From Pseudomonadota bacterium (GTDB lineage: Bacteria > Pseudomonadota > Alphaproteobacteria > Rhizobiales > Beijerinckiaceae): a stretch of DNA of 64,000 nt. A program made the position numbers and the translations under genes. Of this stretch, positions 16,392 through 24,795 are shown in pieces. Position 1 is the stretch's first letter. Each line of letters begins with the position of its first letter. Location of the stretch: NCBI GenBank assembly GCA_023386155.1, contig JAEWKH010000049.1:17822-81821 (forward strand), in the 5' to 3' direction. Below the pieces are notes generated by a model, which saw only the letters and a list, made by a program, of their open reading frames with translations, was not told where the DNA came from and made no database searches.

Positions 16392-17828
16392 CTATTCCGC
16401 AGGCTGCGCGCGATGGCCCGGCCGCCCTTCGATTCCTTCGTCCGGCAGCGAGAATGGCCGCTTCGGCTTCTTGCCGAGATCGTCCCCGCGAATGTCCTCG
16501 ACCGGATCGGGCCCGCGCCGGAGGAGCTTGGCGAGGTAATAGGAGCCGAACCCGAAGATGAAGGCATAGACGACGATGAAGGTCAGGAGGGATGCGGTCA
16601 CCGCTCCGGCCGCAATGGGGGACACCGCATCGGCCGTCCGCAGATATCCGTGGACGACCCAGGGCTGGCGGCCGATCTCGGCCGTGAACCAGCCGAAGAG
16701 CACGGCACCGAAGCCGGACGGCGTCATGATCATGGCGGCGGTGAGGAACGTTCTGTTGGTGAAGAGCGTCCCCTTCCAGCGAAGATAAAGGCTCCACAAC
16801 CCGATCCCCAGCATCGCGAAGCCGATGCCGACCATGACGCGGAAGGAGAAGAAGACGGGCCAGACCGGCGGTCGCTCATCCGGGGGCACGTCCTTCAGGC
16901 CGGGCACGACGCCGTCGAAGGCGTGGGTCAGAACCCAGCTTCCGATCTTCGGAATGCCGATTTCGAAATGGTTCGTCTCCGCCACTTCATCGGGAATAGC
17001 GAAGAGGCGAAGCGGCATGTTCGCCATGCGGTCCCAGTTGCCTTCGATGGCCGCCAGCTTGATCGGCTGGTACTTGAGCACGCCGAGGCCGTGAAGATCG
17101 CCGATCACGATCTGGACCGGCACGAAGATGGTCGCGAACCACAGAGCCATGGACATGGAGCGCCGCGAGCCGGCGAGCTTCGCCTCCGGCGCATCGTGCG
17201 GATGCCGCAGCAGCATCCAGGCGGACATGCCGGCCACTGCGAAGGCGGTCGTCAGGTAGCAGCCCAGAACCATGTGCGCATAGCGCAGCGGAAACGACGG
17301 ATTGAACACGACCCTGAACCAGTCGACCGGCACCGCCTTGCCGTTCTCGATGGCAAACCCGTCGGGTGTCTGCATCCAGGAATTGGCGGAGAGGATCCAG
17401 AAGGCCGAAATCAGCGTTCCCAGGGCCACCATGCAGGTGGCGAAGAAATGCAGCCGGTCGCCGACCCTTTCCCAGCCGAAGAGCATGATGCCGAGGAAAG
17501 CCGCCTCCAGGAAGAAGGCCGTGATGACCTCGTAGGCGATGACGGGGCCTAGCACGTTGCCGGTGAATTCGGAGAAGCGCGACCAGTTCGTCCCGAACTG
17601 ATAGCTCATCACGATACCGGACACGACGCCTAGACCGAAAGAGACCGCGAATACCTTCACCCAGAAGCGGAAGAGGTTGCGGTAGAGCGGATTTCCCGTG
17701 CGAAGCCAGTTGAATTCGAGCGCCGCGAGCCAGCTGGCGAGACCGATGGTGAAGGCCGGAAAGATGATGTGAAAGGCGATCGTGAACGCGAACTGGATGC
17801 GCGAGAGCATCAGGGCATCGAATTCCAT
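16392..17828 (-). CDS. cydA: Cytochrome d ubiquinol oxidase subunit I
   Basis: The 478-residue, multi-helix subunit carries the three hemes and the quinol site of the bd-type oxidase. Family features are the N-terminal helix with RIQFAFTIAFHIIFPAFTIG (heme-ligand His), conserved GRQPW in the C-terminal half, and the WxxAxEFNWLRTGNP region. Its length, shorter than long Q-loop E. coli CydA (~520 aa), fits the short-loop CIO-like group. GGAAGCGG precedes ATG 17828. Neighbours are cydB downstream (12 bases) and an MBL hydrolase gene 71 bases upstream on the same strand, with a GC hairpin between them. Confidence 0.95.
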   Translation of the reverse strand: MEFDALMLSRIQFAFTIAFHIIFPAFTIGLASWLAALEFNWLRTGNPLYRNLFRFWVKVFAVSFGLGVVSGIVMSYQFGTNWSRFSEFTGNVLGPVIAYEVITAFFLEAAFLGIMLFGWERVGDRLHFFATCMVALGTLISAFWILSANSWMQTPDGFAIENGKAVPVDWFRVVFNPSFPLRYAHMVLGCYLTTAFAVAGMSAWMLLRHPHDAPEAKLAGSRRSMSMALWFATIFVPVQIVIGDLHGLGVLKYQPIKLAAIEGNWDRMANMPLRLFAIPDEVAETNHFEIGIPKIGSWVLTHAFDGVVPGLKDVPPDERPPVWPVFFSFRVMVGIGFAMLGIGLWSLYLRWKGTLFTNRTFLTAAMIMTPSGFGAVLFGWFTAEIGRQPWVVHGYLRTADAVSPIAAGAVTASLLTFIVVYAFIFGFGSYYLAKLLRRGPDPVEDIRGDDLGKKPKRPFSLPDEGIEGRPGHRAQPAE

Positions 17829-17899
17829 TTCCGCTTCCCCTCACCGGCCTACCCGCCTGCTTTTAGGGCGCAGGCGGGCAGGATCCAGAGGGACGCGGC

Positions 17900-18778
17900 T
17901 CAATGAGCCCGCAGTCCTGGATTATTTTCCGTTAAAATCGGCCGCCATCCCGTGCTCAGGCGCTGCAGGGCCTCGAGCTCGATCGGGTCATGGCTGCAGA
18001 AGATCCTGACGTTGCTGCGGCCATCGTTGGCCAGCGCCCGCAGCCGATCCTGGTTGCGGAGGCGCAGCGGCCGGTCCTCCTCCATCATCCGCTGGTAGGC
18101 GAGAAGCCCCGGCGTGCAGGACGGTTCCTCATCCATCTCATGCCGATGGCAATAGGCATCGCCCGCGTTGAGAAGCCATCCGTCCGGGGTGTCGATGGCG
18201 ATGCCCACATGCCCCATGGTGTGGCCGGGCAGAGGGATCATCAGGATCTCGGGCGGCAGTCCATCGAGGTCGCGCACCGAGCCGAACCCGAACCAGCGCT
18301 CCCCCGTGGGATCGTAGAAGCGCCAGTCACGCACGCCGTCCCATTGTTCGGGACGGTAGCGGCGGCGATGGATGAAGCCGTGCCTCACCTCGGCCTCCTC
18401 GGCCTCCGCGCGCAGGATGTGAACGGTGGCTTCCGGAAAGTCCTCGAGGCCGCCGGCATGGTCGAAATCGAGATGGGTCAGCACGATGTGGCGCACGTCG
18501 CGGGGCGAGAAGCCCAGGCTCTTCACCTGCTCCAGCGCCGTGTAGCGATGCTCCAGCCTAATGCGGTTCGTATGAACGAAGAGCGGGCTGATCCGTTCAT
18601 AGGGGTTCTCCACGTCCCTGGAGCCGAACCCCGTATCGACGAGGACGAGTCCGCTGCCGTCCGTCTCGATCAGCTGGCAATGGCAGATCAATTGTCCCGT
18701 CAGGCCACGACTGACACCATCCCAAAGCCTCCCTCCGACCGGACACATGCAGCCGCAATTGAGGTGATGAATGCGCAT
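17900..18778 (-). CDS. MBL-fold metallo-hydrolase (lactonase-like)
   Basis: The 292-residue protein has the metallo-beta-lactamase fold. The metal motif is LTHLDFDHAGG near residue 100, with further ligands in PLPGHTMGHVGI and LNAGDAYCH, and a final histidine in FCSHDP. The sequence style (GQLICHCQLIETDGSGLVLVDTGFG) resembles N-acyl-homoserine-lactone lactonase-like proteins, but substrates in this group vary widely and quorum quenching is only a possibility. It is followed by cydA on the same strand after 71 bases containing the hairpin cccgcctgc..gcaggcggg (around 17850-17880). Confidence 0.8.
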   Translation of the reverse strand: MRIHHLNCGCMCPVGGRLWDGVSRGLTGQLICHCQLIETDGSGLVLVDTGFGSRDVENPYERISPLFVHTNRIRLEHRYTALEQVKSLGFSPRDVRHIVLTHLDFDHAGGLEDFPEATVHILRAEAEEAEVRHGFIHRRRYRPEQWDGVRDWRFYDPTGERWFGFGSVRDLDGLPPEILMIPLPGHTMGHVGIAIDTPDGWLLNAGDAYCHRHEMDEEPSCTPGLLAYQRMMEEDRPLRLRNQDRLRALANDGRSNVRIFCSHDPIELEALQRLSTGWRPILTENNPGLRAH

Positions 18779-18878
18779 CGATGGGCCTCGCTGAAATGAA
18801 GATGCGAAGCCCTAACGGGCAAGGCAGGGAAATGTTCGGGCCGCGTTGGTCGGTTGGCCTCGACCGCCAAGCTTTCCG

Positions 18879-19163
18879 TCAGGCTCCGTCCCCAGATCCC
18901 GTCAGGGGCTTCCTGAGGAGCGCGTAGAACCGATAGGCGGGGAGCGCGGCTGCCGCGGAGGCGAAGAGCACGAGAGCGACGACGTGCGTCGCGTCGAGCT
19001 CCCGGTAGCTGAGGGGCCCGGCGACATCCCCCGGCGACCAGGCGGAGCCCTGCGCAAGGTAGCCGGCTGCACCCTGCTCGCCGAGGAGGGCCGCAAGCGC
19101 AATGGCCAGGACCGTCAACGGAATGATCGCGGCCGTGAAAGGATTGCTGCCGGCGAACGACAT
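18879..19163 (-). CDS. Small two-helix membrane protein, unknown
   Basis: The 94-residue frame starts at ATG 19163 with GGAGA just upstream. It has two hydrophobic helices (about residues 9-28, AAIIPLTVLAIALAALLG, and 60-80, HVVALVLFASAAAALPAY) joined by a polar loop, ending in KPLTGSGDGA. The longer open frame reaching 19421 lacks hydrophobic character before this Met and is probably not translated. No family recognised. It lies 100 bases upstream of the MBL gene on the same strand. Confidence 0.45.
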   Translation of the reverse strand: MSFAGSNPFTAAIIPLTVLAIALAALLGEQGAAGYLAQGSAWSPGDVAGPLSYRELDATHVVALVLFASAAAALPAYRFYALLRKPLTGSGDGA

Positions 19164-19605
19164 CGTTCTCCGGACGAGCGCGGAGGATACTTTTCTCAAT
19201 GGAATGCCCAGAACGGACGTTTTGATTGTTTGGATGAGCAGTAATACCCGATCCGCGAGGCTGGCAAGCGTGCGAGCGCATCCGGACCTGCGTTCAAGAA
19301 CCGCACGGCAGAGAAGCTCGGCATGGTCGGGAGGCGCGCGATGCGGTGTCTCCATGCACATACATGTGAATGGCATGGCTTCATGGCGGCGGAAGCCGGG
19401 CCTCCGCATGCAGCCGGCCATCGGGTGTCCCGCTGGGGAATCGGCATTTCAGAATCCGTTCGAGCGTCCCTCTCTCCGCCCACGCCCGAGGTCGTGCCGG
19501 ATGGAATGAAATGGAATGACGGCCGCTCTTTCCACTGACATTTAAATGTGATCTTCTCCCCTCAGAAGAGACGCGAAAAGCGCATTCAGGGAGGAAATCG
19601 GGTCC
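19164..19605. promoter_or_regulatory. Gap upstream of the ABC operon with 12-bp palindrome
   Basis: No convincing gene is seen in these 442 bases. At 19538-19549 the perfect palindrome acatttaaatgt lies about 57 bases upstream of the ATPase start and is a candidate operator or promoter element. A direct repeat atggaatga occurs at 19501-19509 and 19511-19519. GGGAGGAAA precedes the ATPase start codon. Confidence 0.35.
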
Positions 19606-20679
19606 ATGGACAGTTCTGTCTTGGCTGCGATTGATGTCGATCATCTCCAGGTCAGCTATGGCAGCCAGCCTGTGCTGCATGGGGTCAGCCTTTCGGTGGC
19701 TCCCGGTGAGTTCATTGCCATTCTGGGTTCGTCCGGCTGCGGGAAGACCACGCTTCTGCGGACGATCGCCGGTTTCCAGAAGGCTTCGGGCGGCGCCATC
19801 CGCCTCTCCGGCCGGGATGTGGTGAACACGCCGCCCGAGAAGCGCGGCATGGCCATGATGTTCCAGTCCTATGCACTCTGGCCTCACATGACCGTTCTCG
19901 GAAATGTCGGCTACGGCCTTCGCCTGCGCGGCGTCCCGCGAGACGAGATCCGCACCCGGGTCGCCGACGTGCTCAAGATGCTGAACCTCTCGGGCCTCGA
20001 GGACCGCAAGGTGACCAACCTCTCGGGCGGGCAGCGCCAGCGCGTGGCCCTCGGGAGGGCCCTGGCCATCGAGCCGGAGATCCTGCTGCTCGACGAGCCT
20101 CTGTCCAACCTCGATGCGAAGGTGCGCATCCAGCTGCGCTCCGAGATCAAGACGCTCCAGAGCAGGCTCGGCTTCACGGCGATCCATGTCACCCATGACC
20201 GGGAAGAAGCCATGACCATGGCGGACCGGATCGTCGTGATGGATGCGGGCCGGATCGCGCAGGTCGGCGCGCCCAAGGAGGTCTATGACCATCCCAACTC
20301 GCCCTTCGTGGCAAGCTTCATGGGCGCGGAGAACACCCTCGACCTCGACATCAGCCGCTCGGGCGCCGGCGCCGAGGTGCGGGCCCATGGCGGCAGCACG
20401 ACCACCTATGGCGGCGACGTGCCCACCGGCTCCGTTACGGCTTACTTTCGTGACGATATCGCTTCGCTCGACGACCCGCAGGCGCGGATCGACGGATCGA
20501 TCGTCCTTCCGGGAAAAATCACGCAGAGAACGTATCCGGGAGGGCATTACAGGTACGTGGTCGCGATCGGCGACCGTCATTTCACTGTGACGGACGCCGA
20601 TTATCACGAGCTCGAACGCCCGGTTGGCCTGCGCCTGCCGCTGGCGTCCCTGCACCTGTTTCCCCAGACTTCGAATTAA
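19606..20679 (+). CDS. ABC importer ATP-binding protein (PotA/FbpC-like)
   Basis: The 357-residue cytosolic ATPase energises uptake of the ligand delivered by the next gene's binding protein. It has Walker A GSSGCGKTT, signature LSGGQRQRVALGRAL, Walker B ILLLDEPLSNLD and switch HVTHDREEA, followed by a C-terminal TOBE-like regulatory domain. The PLSNLDAKVR pattern places it with the iron/polyamine/phosphonate/sugar-phosphate (CUT1-PotA-type) ATPases. It opens an operon with the binding protein (11 bases later), two permeases and an EEP-fold hydrolase. Confidence 0.9.
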   Translation: MDSSVLAAIDVDHLQVSYGSQPVLHGVSLSVAPGEFIAILGSSGCGKTTLLRTIAGFQKASGGAIRLSGRDVVNTPPEKRGMAMMFQSYALWPHMTVLGNVGYGLRLRGVPRDEIRTRVADVLKMLNLSGLEDRKVTNLSGGQRQRVALGRALAIEPEILLLDEPLSNLDAKVRIQLRSEIKTLQSRLGFTAIHVTHDREEAMTMADRIVVMDAGRIAQVGAPKEVYDHPNSPFVASFMGAENTLDLDISRSGAGAEVRAHGGSTTTYGGDVPTGSVTAYFRDDIASLDDPQARIDGSIVLPGKITQRTYPGGHYRYVVAIGDRHFTVTDADYHELERPVGLRLPLASLHLFPQTSN

Positions 20680-20690
20680 GGGAGGACACC

Positions 20691-21824
20691 ATGCGTAACG
20701 GACTATTGGCTGCGGGCCTCGCGGCCCTTCTCATGAGTTCCGCGGCGAGCGCCCAGACACTCAACGTCGCAACGGCCGGCGACCAGAACATGGTCGATTA
20801 CATTAAGGATTATCTCGGGCCGCTCTTCGAGAAGAGCCATCCGGGCGTGAAGGTCGTCGCGGTCGGCACGGGACCGGGCGACGGCGGCTCGCAGAAGATC
20901 TACGAGAAGCTCGATGCCCAGAAGAAGGCCGGGGCCGGGTCGGATTTCGACGTCGTCGTCATCCACCAGAAGGCCGCCGGCACGATGGTCAAGGAGGATC
21001 TTCTCAAGAAGTACCGCGATCAGATTCCGACTGGAAAGCTGGTGACGCGCGACACGGCAACCAATTCGCTCGGCACCGATGTCTCCGGCTATGTCATGCC
21101 GATGTTCCATTCGCAGACGGCGATCGCCTACAACGCGGATCTCGTCAGCAGCCCGCCCAACAGCTATCCAGAGCTGCGCGAGTGGGTGAAGAAGAACCCC
21201 AAGCAGTTCGGCTATAACGGCATCAAGGGCGGCATGTCCGGCGTCGCCTTCGTGACCGGCTGGGTCGCGGCCTTCGGCGGAGATGCGGCGAAGCTCGAGA
21301 AGGGTCCCTACGATCCGGCCGCGAAAGCCGCGTGGGACAAGTCGCTGGCGGATCTCAAGGAGTTCAACCAGAACGTCGTCATCACTCCGGGCAATGCCGG
21401 CACGCTCGACATGCTCAACCGCGGCGAGATCGCCATGGGACCCGTCTGGGTGGACATGTTCTACAGCTGGAAGGCGGACGGGAAGCTTCCGCCGAACATG
21501 CGCCTGAAGCTCGTCTCCCCCGGCATGCCCGGCCAGCCGATGTACTATGCGATTCCGTCCAAGACGGCGCAGGATAAGCTTGCGGCCGAGTTCGTCGCGC
21601 TCGCGACGAGCCCGGAGGTGCAGGCCGAGGGCATCGTGAAGCGGTTCAACTGGTATCCCGGGATCGACGCCAAGAATCTGGAAGGCAAGCTCGATCAGGC
21701 AGCCTGGAAGCAGCTCTTCTCGGACATCTCGCCCGAGACGCTGTCCGCCAACGGCAAGCCGTTCCCGATCGGCCCCTACTTCAACGACATTCTCGAATCC
21801 TACGAGAAGAAGGTGGCGAACTGA
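20691..21824 (+). CDS. ABC importer extracellular substrate-binding protein
   Basis: The 377-residue periplasmic protein has a signal peptide of about 22 residues ending SSAASA, before QTLNVATAGDQNMVDYI. The fold pattern is that of the group including spermidine/putrescine, iron and phosphate-ester binders: N-terminal strand, then VVVIHQKAAGTMVKEDLL, then PVWVDMFYSWK. The ligand cannot be assigned. GGGAGGACACC precedes ATG 20691. A strong hairpin with T-run follows the gene, which would make it more abundant than the permeases. Confidence 0.88.
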   Translation: MRNGLLAAGLAALLMSSAASAQTLNVATAGDQNMVDYIKDYLGPLFEKSHPGVKVVAVGTGPGDGGSQKIYEKLDAQKKAGAGSDFDVVVIHQKAAGTMVKEDLLKKYRDQIPTGKLVTRDTATNSLGTDVSGYVMPMFHSQTAIAYNADLVSSPPNSYPELREWVKKNPKQFGYNGIKGGMSGVAFVTGWVAAFGGDAAKLEKGPYDPAAKAAWDKSLADLKEFNQNVVITPGNAGTLDMLNRGEIAMGPVWVDMFYSWKADGKLPPNMRLKLVSPGMPGQPMYYAIPSKTAQDKLAAEFVALATSPEVQAEGIVKRFNWYPGIDAKNLEGKLDQAAWKQLFSDISPETLSANGKPFPIGPYFNDILESYEKKVAN

Positions 21825-21840
21825 TCCTTCGCTCATCCAG

Positions 21841-21876
21841 GCGGGCGGCCCGTTGCATGGGCCGCCCGCGCTTTTT
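21841..21876 (+). terminator. Intra-operon attenuator hairpin after the binding-protein gene
   Basis: An 11-base GC stem (gcgggcggccc / gggccgcccgc) with seven-base loop is followed by gctttttc. It lies between the binding-protein and permease genes of one operon and likely gives partial termination plus 3' end protection, so the binding protein is made in excess. Confidence 0.75.
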
Positions 21877-21917
21877 CTTCGACACGTCTTCGACGAGACC
21901 TGGACAGACCCTGAACC

Positions 21918-22751
21918 ATGGCGAGACCTTCGTTCTTCGGCCTTCTGCTCATCGCCCCCGCTCTGGCGATGATCGGCGCCCTGTTTCTCTATCCCCTCGG
22001 GTTCTCGCTGGCGGCCGCCTTCACGGAGCCAGGTAAGGGCCTGTCCCTCGCGCATTTCCAGAAGGCTTACGAGCTCTACTCCACCGACATTCTCTTCACG
22101 CTTTTCATCGTGATCGTCTCGACGCTGCTGACGGGCCTGTTCTCGATTGCGATCGCGGGCATCCTCACCCTCGGCGAAACGCCCTGGCTCATCACGATCC
22201 TGCGCAATCTCTACCGCTGGCCGCTTTTCATCCCGTTCATCGTCGCGGCTCAGTGCATGCGCACCTTCCTCGCCAAGAATGGCCTCATGAACAATTCCCT
22301 CGTGGCGCTCGGGCTCATGGAGCCGATCCAGGCCACGAGCTTCCTCGACTGGCGCGGCATCATCATCACCTTCGTGTGGAAGCAGGTGCCCTTCGTGACG
22401 CTCATGCTCGCCGGCGCCATGGCTTCCATCGACCGTGCCACCATCGAGGCGGGCCGCAATCTCGGCGCCTCGCGTCTGCGCGTGCTGATCGAACTGGTGC
22501 TGCCGCAAGTGGCGCAGACGCTCCTCGTCGGGCTCGTCCTGTCCTTCGTCACCATGCTGTCCGTGCTGTCCGTGCCGATGATGGTGGCGGGCTCGCAGCC
22601 CACCATGCTCACCGTGGACATGGCCTTCCGCATCAATTCCTACGGCGATTACGCGACGGCTAACGCGCTCGGCGTCATCTCCTACCTGATCGCCGGGACG
22701 GTGGCGTGGATCTATCTGCGCCACAACGTGAAGCGCGAGGTGCAGGCATGA
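21918..22751 (+). CDS. ABC importer permease (first)
   Basis: The 277-residue inner-membrane permease has about six helices (starting SFFGLLLIAPALAMIGALFL) and the EAA loop EAGRNLGASRLRVLIELVLP that docks with the ATPase. It overlaps the next permease gene by four bases (ATGA). With its partner it forms the heterodimeric channel of a PotB/PotC-like importer. Confidence 0.9.
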   Translation: MARPSFFGLLLIAPALAMIGALFLYPLGFSLAAAFTEPGKGLSLAHFQKAYELYSTDILFTLFIVIVSTLLTGLFSIAIAGILTLGETPWLITILRNLYRWPLFIPFIVAAQCMRTFLAKNGLMNNSLVALGLMEPIQATSFLDWRGIIITFVWKQVPFVTLMLAGAMASIDRATIEAGRNLGASRLRVLIELVLPQVAQTLLVGLVLSFVTMLSVLSVPMMVAGSQPTMLTVDMAFRINSYGDYATANALGVISYLIAGTVAWIYLRHNVKREVQA

Positions 22752-23629
22752 GCGTCAAGGCGCCGACATCTCCCGCATTGCCGCTCGCAGCGCCGGCCAT
22801 TCGTTCCGGAACCGGAGCAAGGGTCTGGACTTTCGGCTCTACGATCCTGAAGGTCCTTGGCCTTGCGGTCTTTGCCTTTCTCCTGTTCGGCCCTCTGGCC
22901 AACCTGGTCCTGTGGTCGGTGGCCGAGCGGTGGTACACGCCCTTCAAGCTCCCGGTCTCCTATGGCCTGCGCTATTGGGAAGTGGTCTTCCGCCCGACGG
23001 GAGATGCCATGTCGTCGCTCATGACGAGCGTCGGCATCGCCTGCCTGACGGTTCTGGTCGCGCTCGCCGTCTCGGTGCCGGCGGGCTACGCGCTTGCCCG
23101 CCTCAGATTGCCCTGGCGGACCGCGCTGATGATCCTGTTCCTGCTGCCGCAGGCCTTCCCGTCGGTAGCCATCTACATCAACGTCGCGCGGGTCTTCTAC
23201 AGCATCGGGCTCACAGGCACGATCACCGGCGTGGTGCTGGTCCACGCCGCTCACGGCCTCGTCTATTCCGTCTGGATCGCCGCCGCGGCCTTCGCCGCCA
23301 TCGATCGGGAACTCGAACTGGCCGCACGCAATATCGGGGCCTCGCCGCTGCGCACCTTCTTTACCATCACCCTGCCGCTCGCGGCTCCCGGCATCATGGC
23401 GAGCGCCATCTTCGTGTTCCTCGAATCGCTCGATGAGTTCACCGGCACCTTCTTCGTCGGCGTGCCCCAGGTTACGACGCTTCCGCTCCTGCTCTACAAC
23501 GCGAGCATGGGCGGCAATTACCAGATCGCCTCCATCACGGCGCTCATCCTGCTCGTGCCGTCCGTCCTGTTCATGATCGTCATCGAGCGCTTCCTGAAGG
23601 CCGACGTGTTGAGTAAGGTCGGCCAGTAG
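22748..23629 (+). CDS. ABC importer permease (second)
   Basis: The 293-residue permease starts at ATG 22748, overlapping the preceding stop codon. It has a variable N-terminus of about 40 residues, six hydrophobic segments and the EAA loop ELAARNIGASPLRTFFTITLP. It partners the preceding permease. A 14-base gap separates it from the EEP-fold gene, so that enzyme is part of the same unit. Confidence 0.9.
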   Translation: MSVKAPTSPALPLAAPAIRSGTGARVWTFGSTILKVLGLAVFAFLLFGPLANLVLWSVAERWYTPFKLPVSYGLRYWEVVFRPTGDAMSSLMTSVGIACLTVLVALAVSVPAGYALARLRLPWRTALMILFLLPQAFPSVAIYINVARVFYSIGLTGTITGVVLVHAAHGLVYSVWIAAAAFAAIDRELELAARNIGASPLRTFFTITLPLAAPGIMASAIFVFLESLDEFTGTFFVGVPQVTTLPLLLYNASMGGNYQIASITALILLVPSVLFMIVIERFLKADVLSKVGQ

Positions 23630-23643
23630 GACGTTGGAACGGC

Positions 23644-24486
23644 ATGATCAGAATCATCACCTGGAACATTCAATGGGGCCTGGGCATCGACGGCACCGTC
23701 GATCTCCGCCGGCTGGTGGACGAGGCCCGCGCCATGGCGGATTTCGATGTGCTCTGCCTGCAGGAGATGTCGGATAATTTCTCCGATCTCAAGGGCAACA
23801 GCGGAGGCAACCAGTTCGCCGAGCTGGCCGCTTTGCTGCCGGGTTGCACCGCCGTCGAGGGCGTAGCGCTCGACATTCCGGATGGATCAGGGCGCCGCCG
23901 CCGGTTCGGCAACATGATCCTGTCCCGCCTGCCGGTGGCGCAGGTGCTGCGGTACACCCTCCCCTGGGAGGCCGCCTCCACCCGCAACATGCCCCGTCTC
24001 CTGCTCGAAGCGGTGGTCGAAGCGCCTTCAGGCCCACTTCGGGTCATGACCACGCATCTGGAATATTCCTCCAGCGCCCTGCGGCAGGCGCAGGTCGAGG
24101 GCATCCGTGAGGCGCACCGCACGGCCTATGAGCGGATCCGCACGCCGCGCGAGGACGGCCCCGGCACCTATGTCCTGCTGCCATCGTCGCCGTCAGCCGT
24201 ACTGACCGGCGATTTCAACATGCGTCCGGAGGATCCGGTGAAGCGGCGGATCTCGGAACCTTTCAACAATGGAGCGCCGGCCCTCCTGGATGCGTGGCAA
24301 GTTGCCCATGAAGCGCAGCCGCACCCGGCCTCCTTCTGCCTCTACGAACAGTCGAACGGGCCGCCGCATTGCTGCGACTTCATGTTCGTCACCGAAGATC
24401 TCGCGCCCAGGGTCAGGAAGATCGCCTACAACCAGGAAACCCAAGTGTCCGATCACCAGCCCGTGCTGCTGGAACTCGATATCTGA
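23644..24486 (+). CDS. Endonuclease/exonuclease/phosphatase-family hydrolase
   Basis: The 280-residue protein belongs to the EEP fold, metal-dependent enzymes that cleave phosphodiester or phosphomonoester bonds. Motifs in order: TWNIQWG (Asn), LCLQEMS (Glu), TTHLEYSS (His), TGDFNM (Asp/Asn) and SDHQPV (Asp-His). No signal peptide, so it acts in the cytoplasm. As last gene of the ABC operon it probably processes the imported compound, which would then carry a phosphoester; a glycerophosphodiester or similar is a guess. The exact substrate is unknown. Confidence 0.85.
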   Translation: MIRIITWNIQWGLGIDGTVDLRRLVDEARAMADFDVLCLQEMSDNFSDLKGNSGGNQFAELAALLPGCTAVEGVALDIPDGSGRRRRFGNMILSRLPVAQVLRYTLPWEAASTRNMPRLLLEAVVEAPSGPLRVMTTHLEYSSSALRQAQVEGIREAHRTAYERIRTPREDGPGTYVLLPSSPSAVLTGDFNMRPEDPVKRRISEPFNNGAPALLDAWQVAHEAQPHPASFCLYEQSNGPPHCCDFMFVTEDLAPRVRKIAYNQETQVSDHQPVLLELDI

Positions 24487-24795
24487 GTTCCGTTTCACAG
24501 ACCTGACGAGAGGAGGCTCTGTCAGCGTGCTGTGGCTTTCAGTGCTCCCGGGTTGTGCCGGTCGACGACATTCGCGATCGTGTCGCAACATTCCACTGGA
24601 TCGGATCGGCATGGAGCAAGCGCCCGCAATCATACTCAGGCGATATCACCGCCTCCATTACCGATCTCAACAGTCATATTCATGCGGAATTATTTCTAAA
24701 TTCGAATTTTTTACTTGCGATATCGGAGATGAGAATCTGGTTCCATTGATCTGACCGCAATGTTACCCCTCAGACAACATTGCGATGAGGGAACC
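24487..24795. other. Non-coding gap upstream of the RTX gene
   Basis: These 309 bases are AT-richer than the flanking genes, especially 24650-24770, and probably hold the RTX promoter. I see no small gene or strong hairpin in it. GATGAGGGAACC precedes ATG 24796. Confidence 0.3.
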
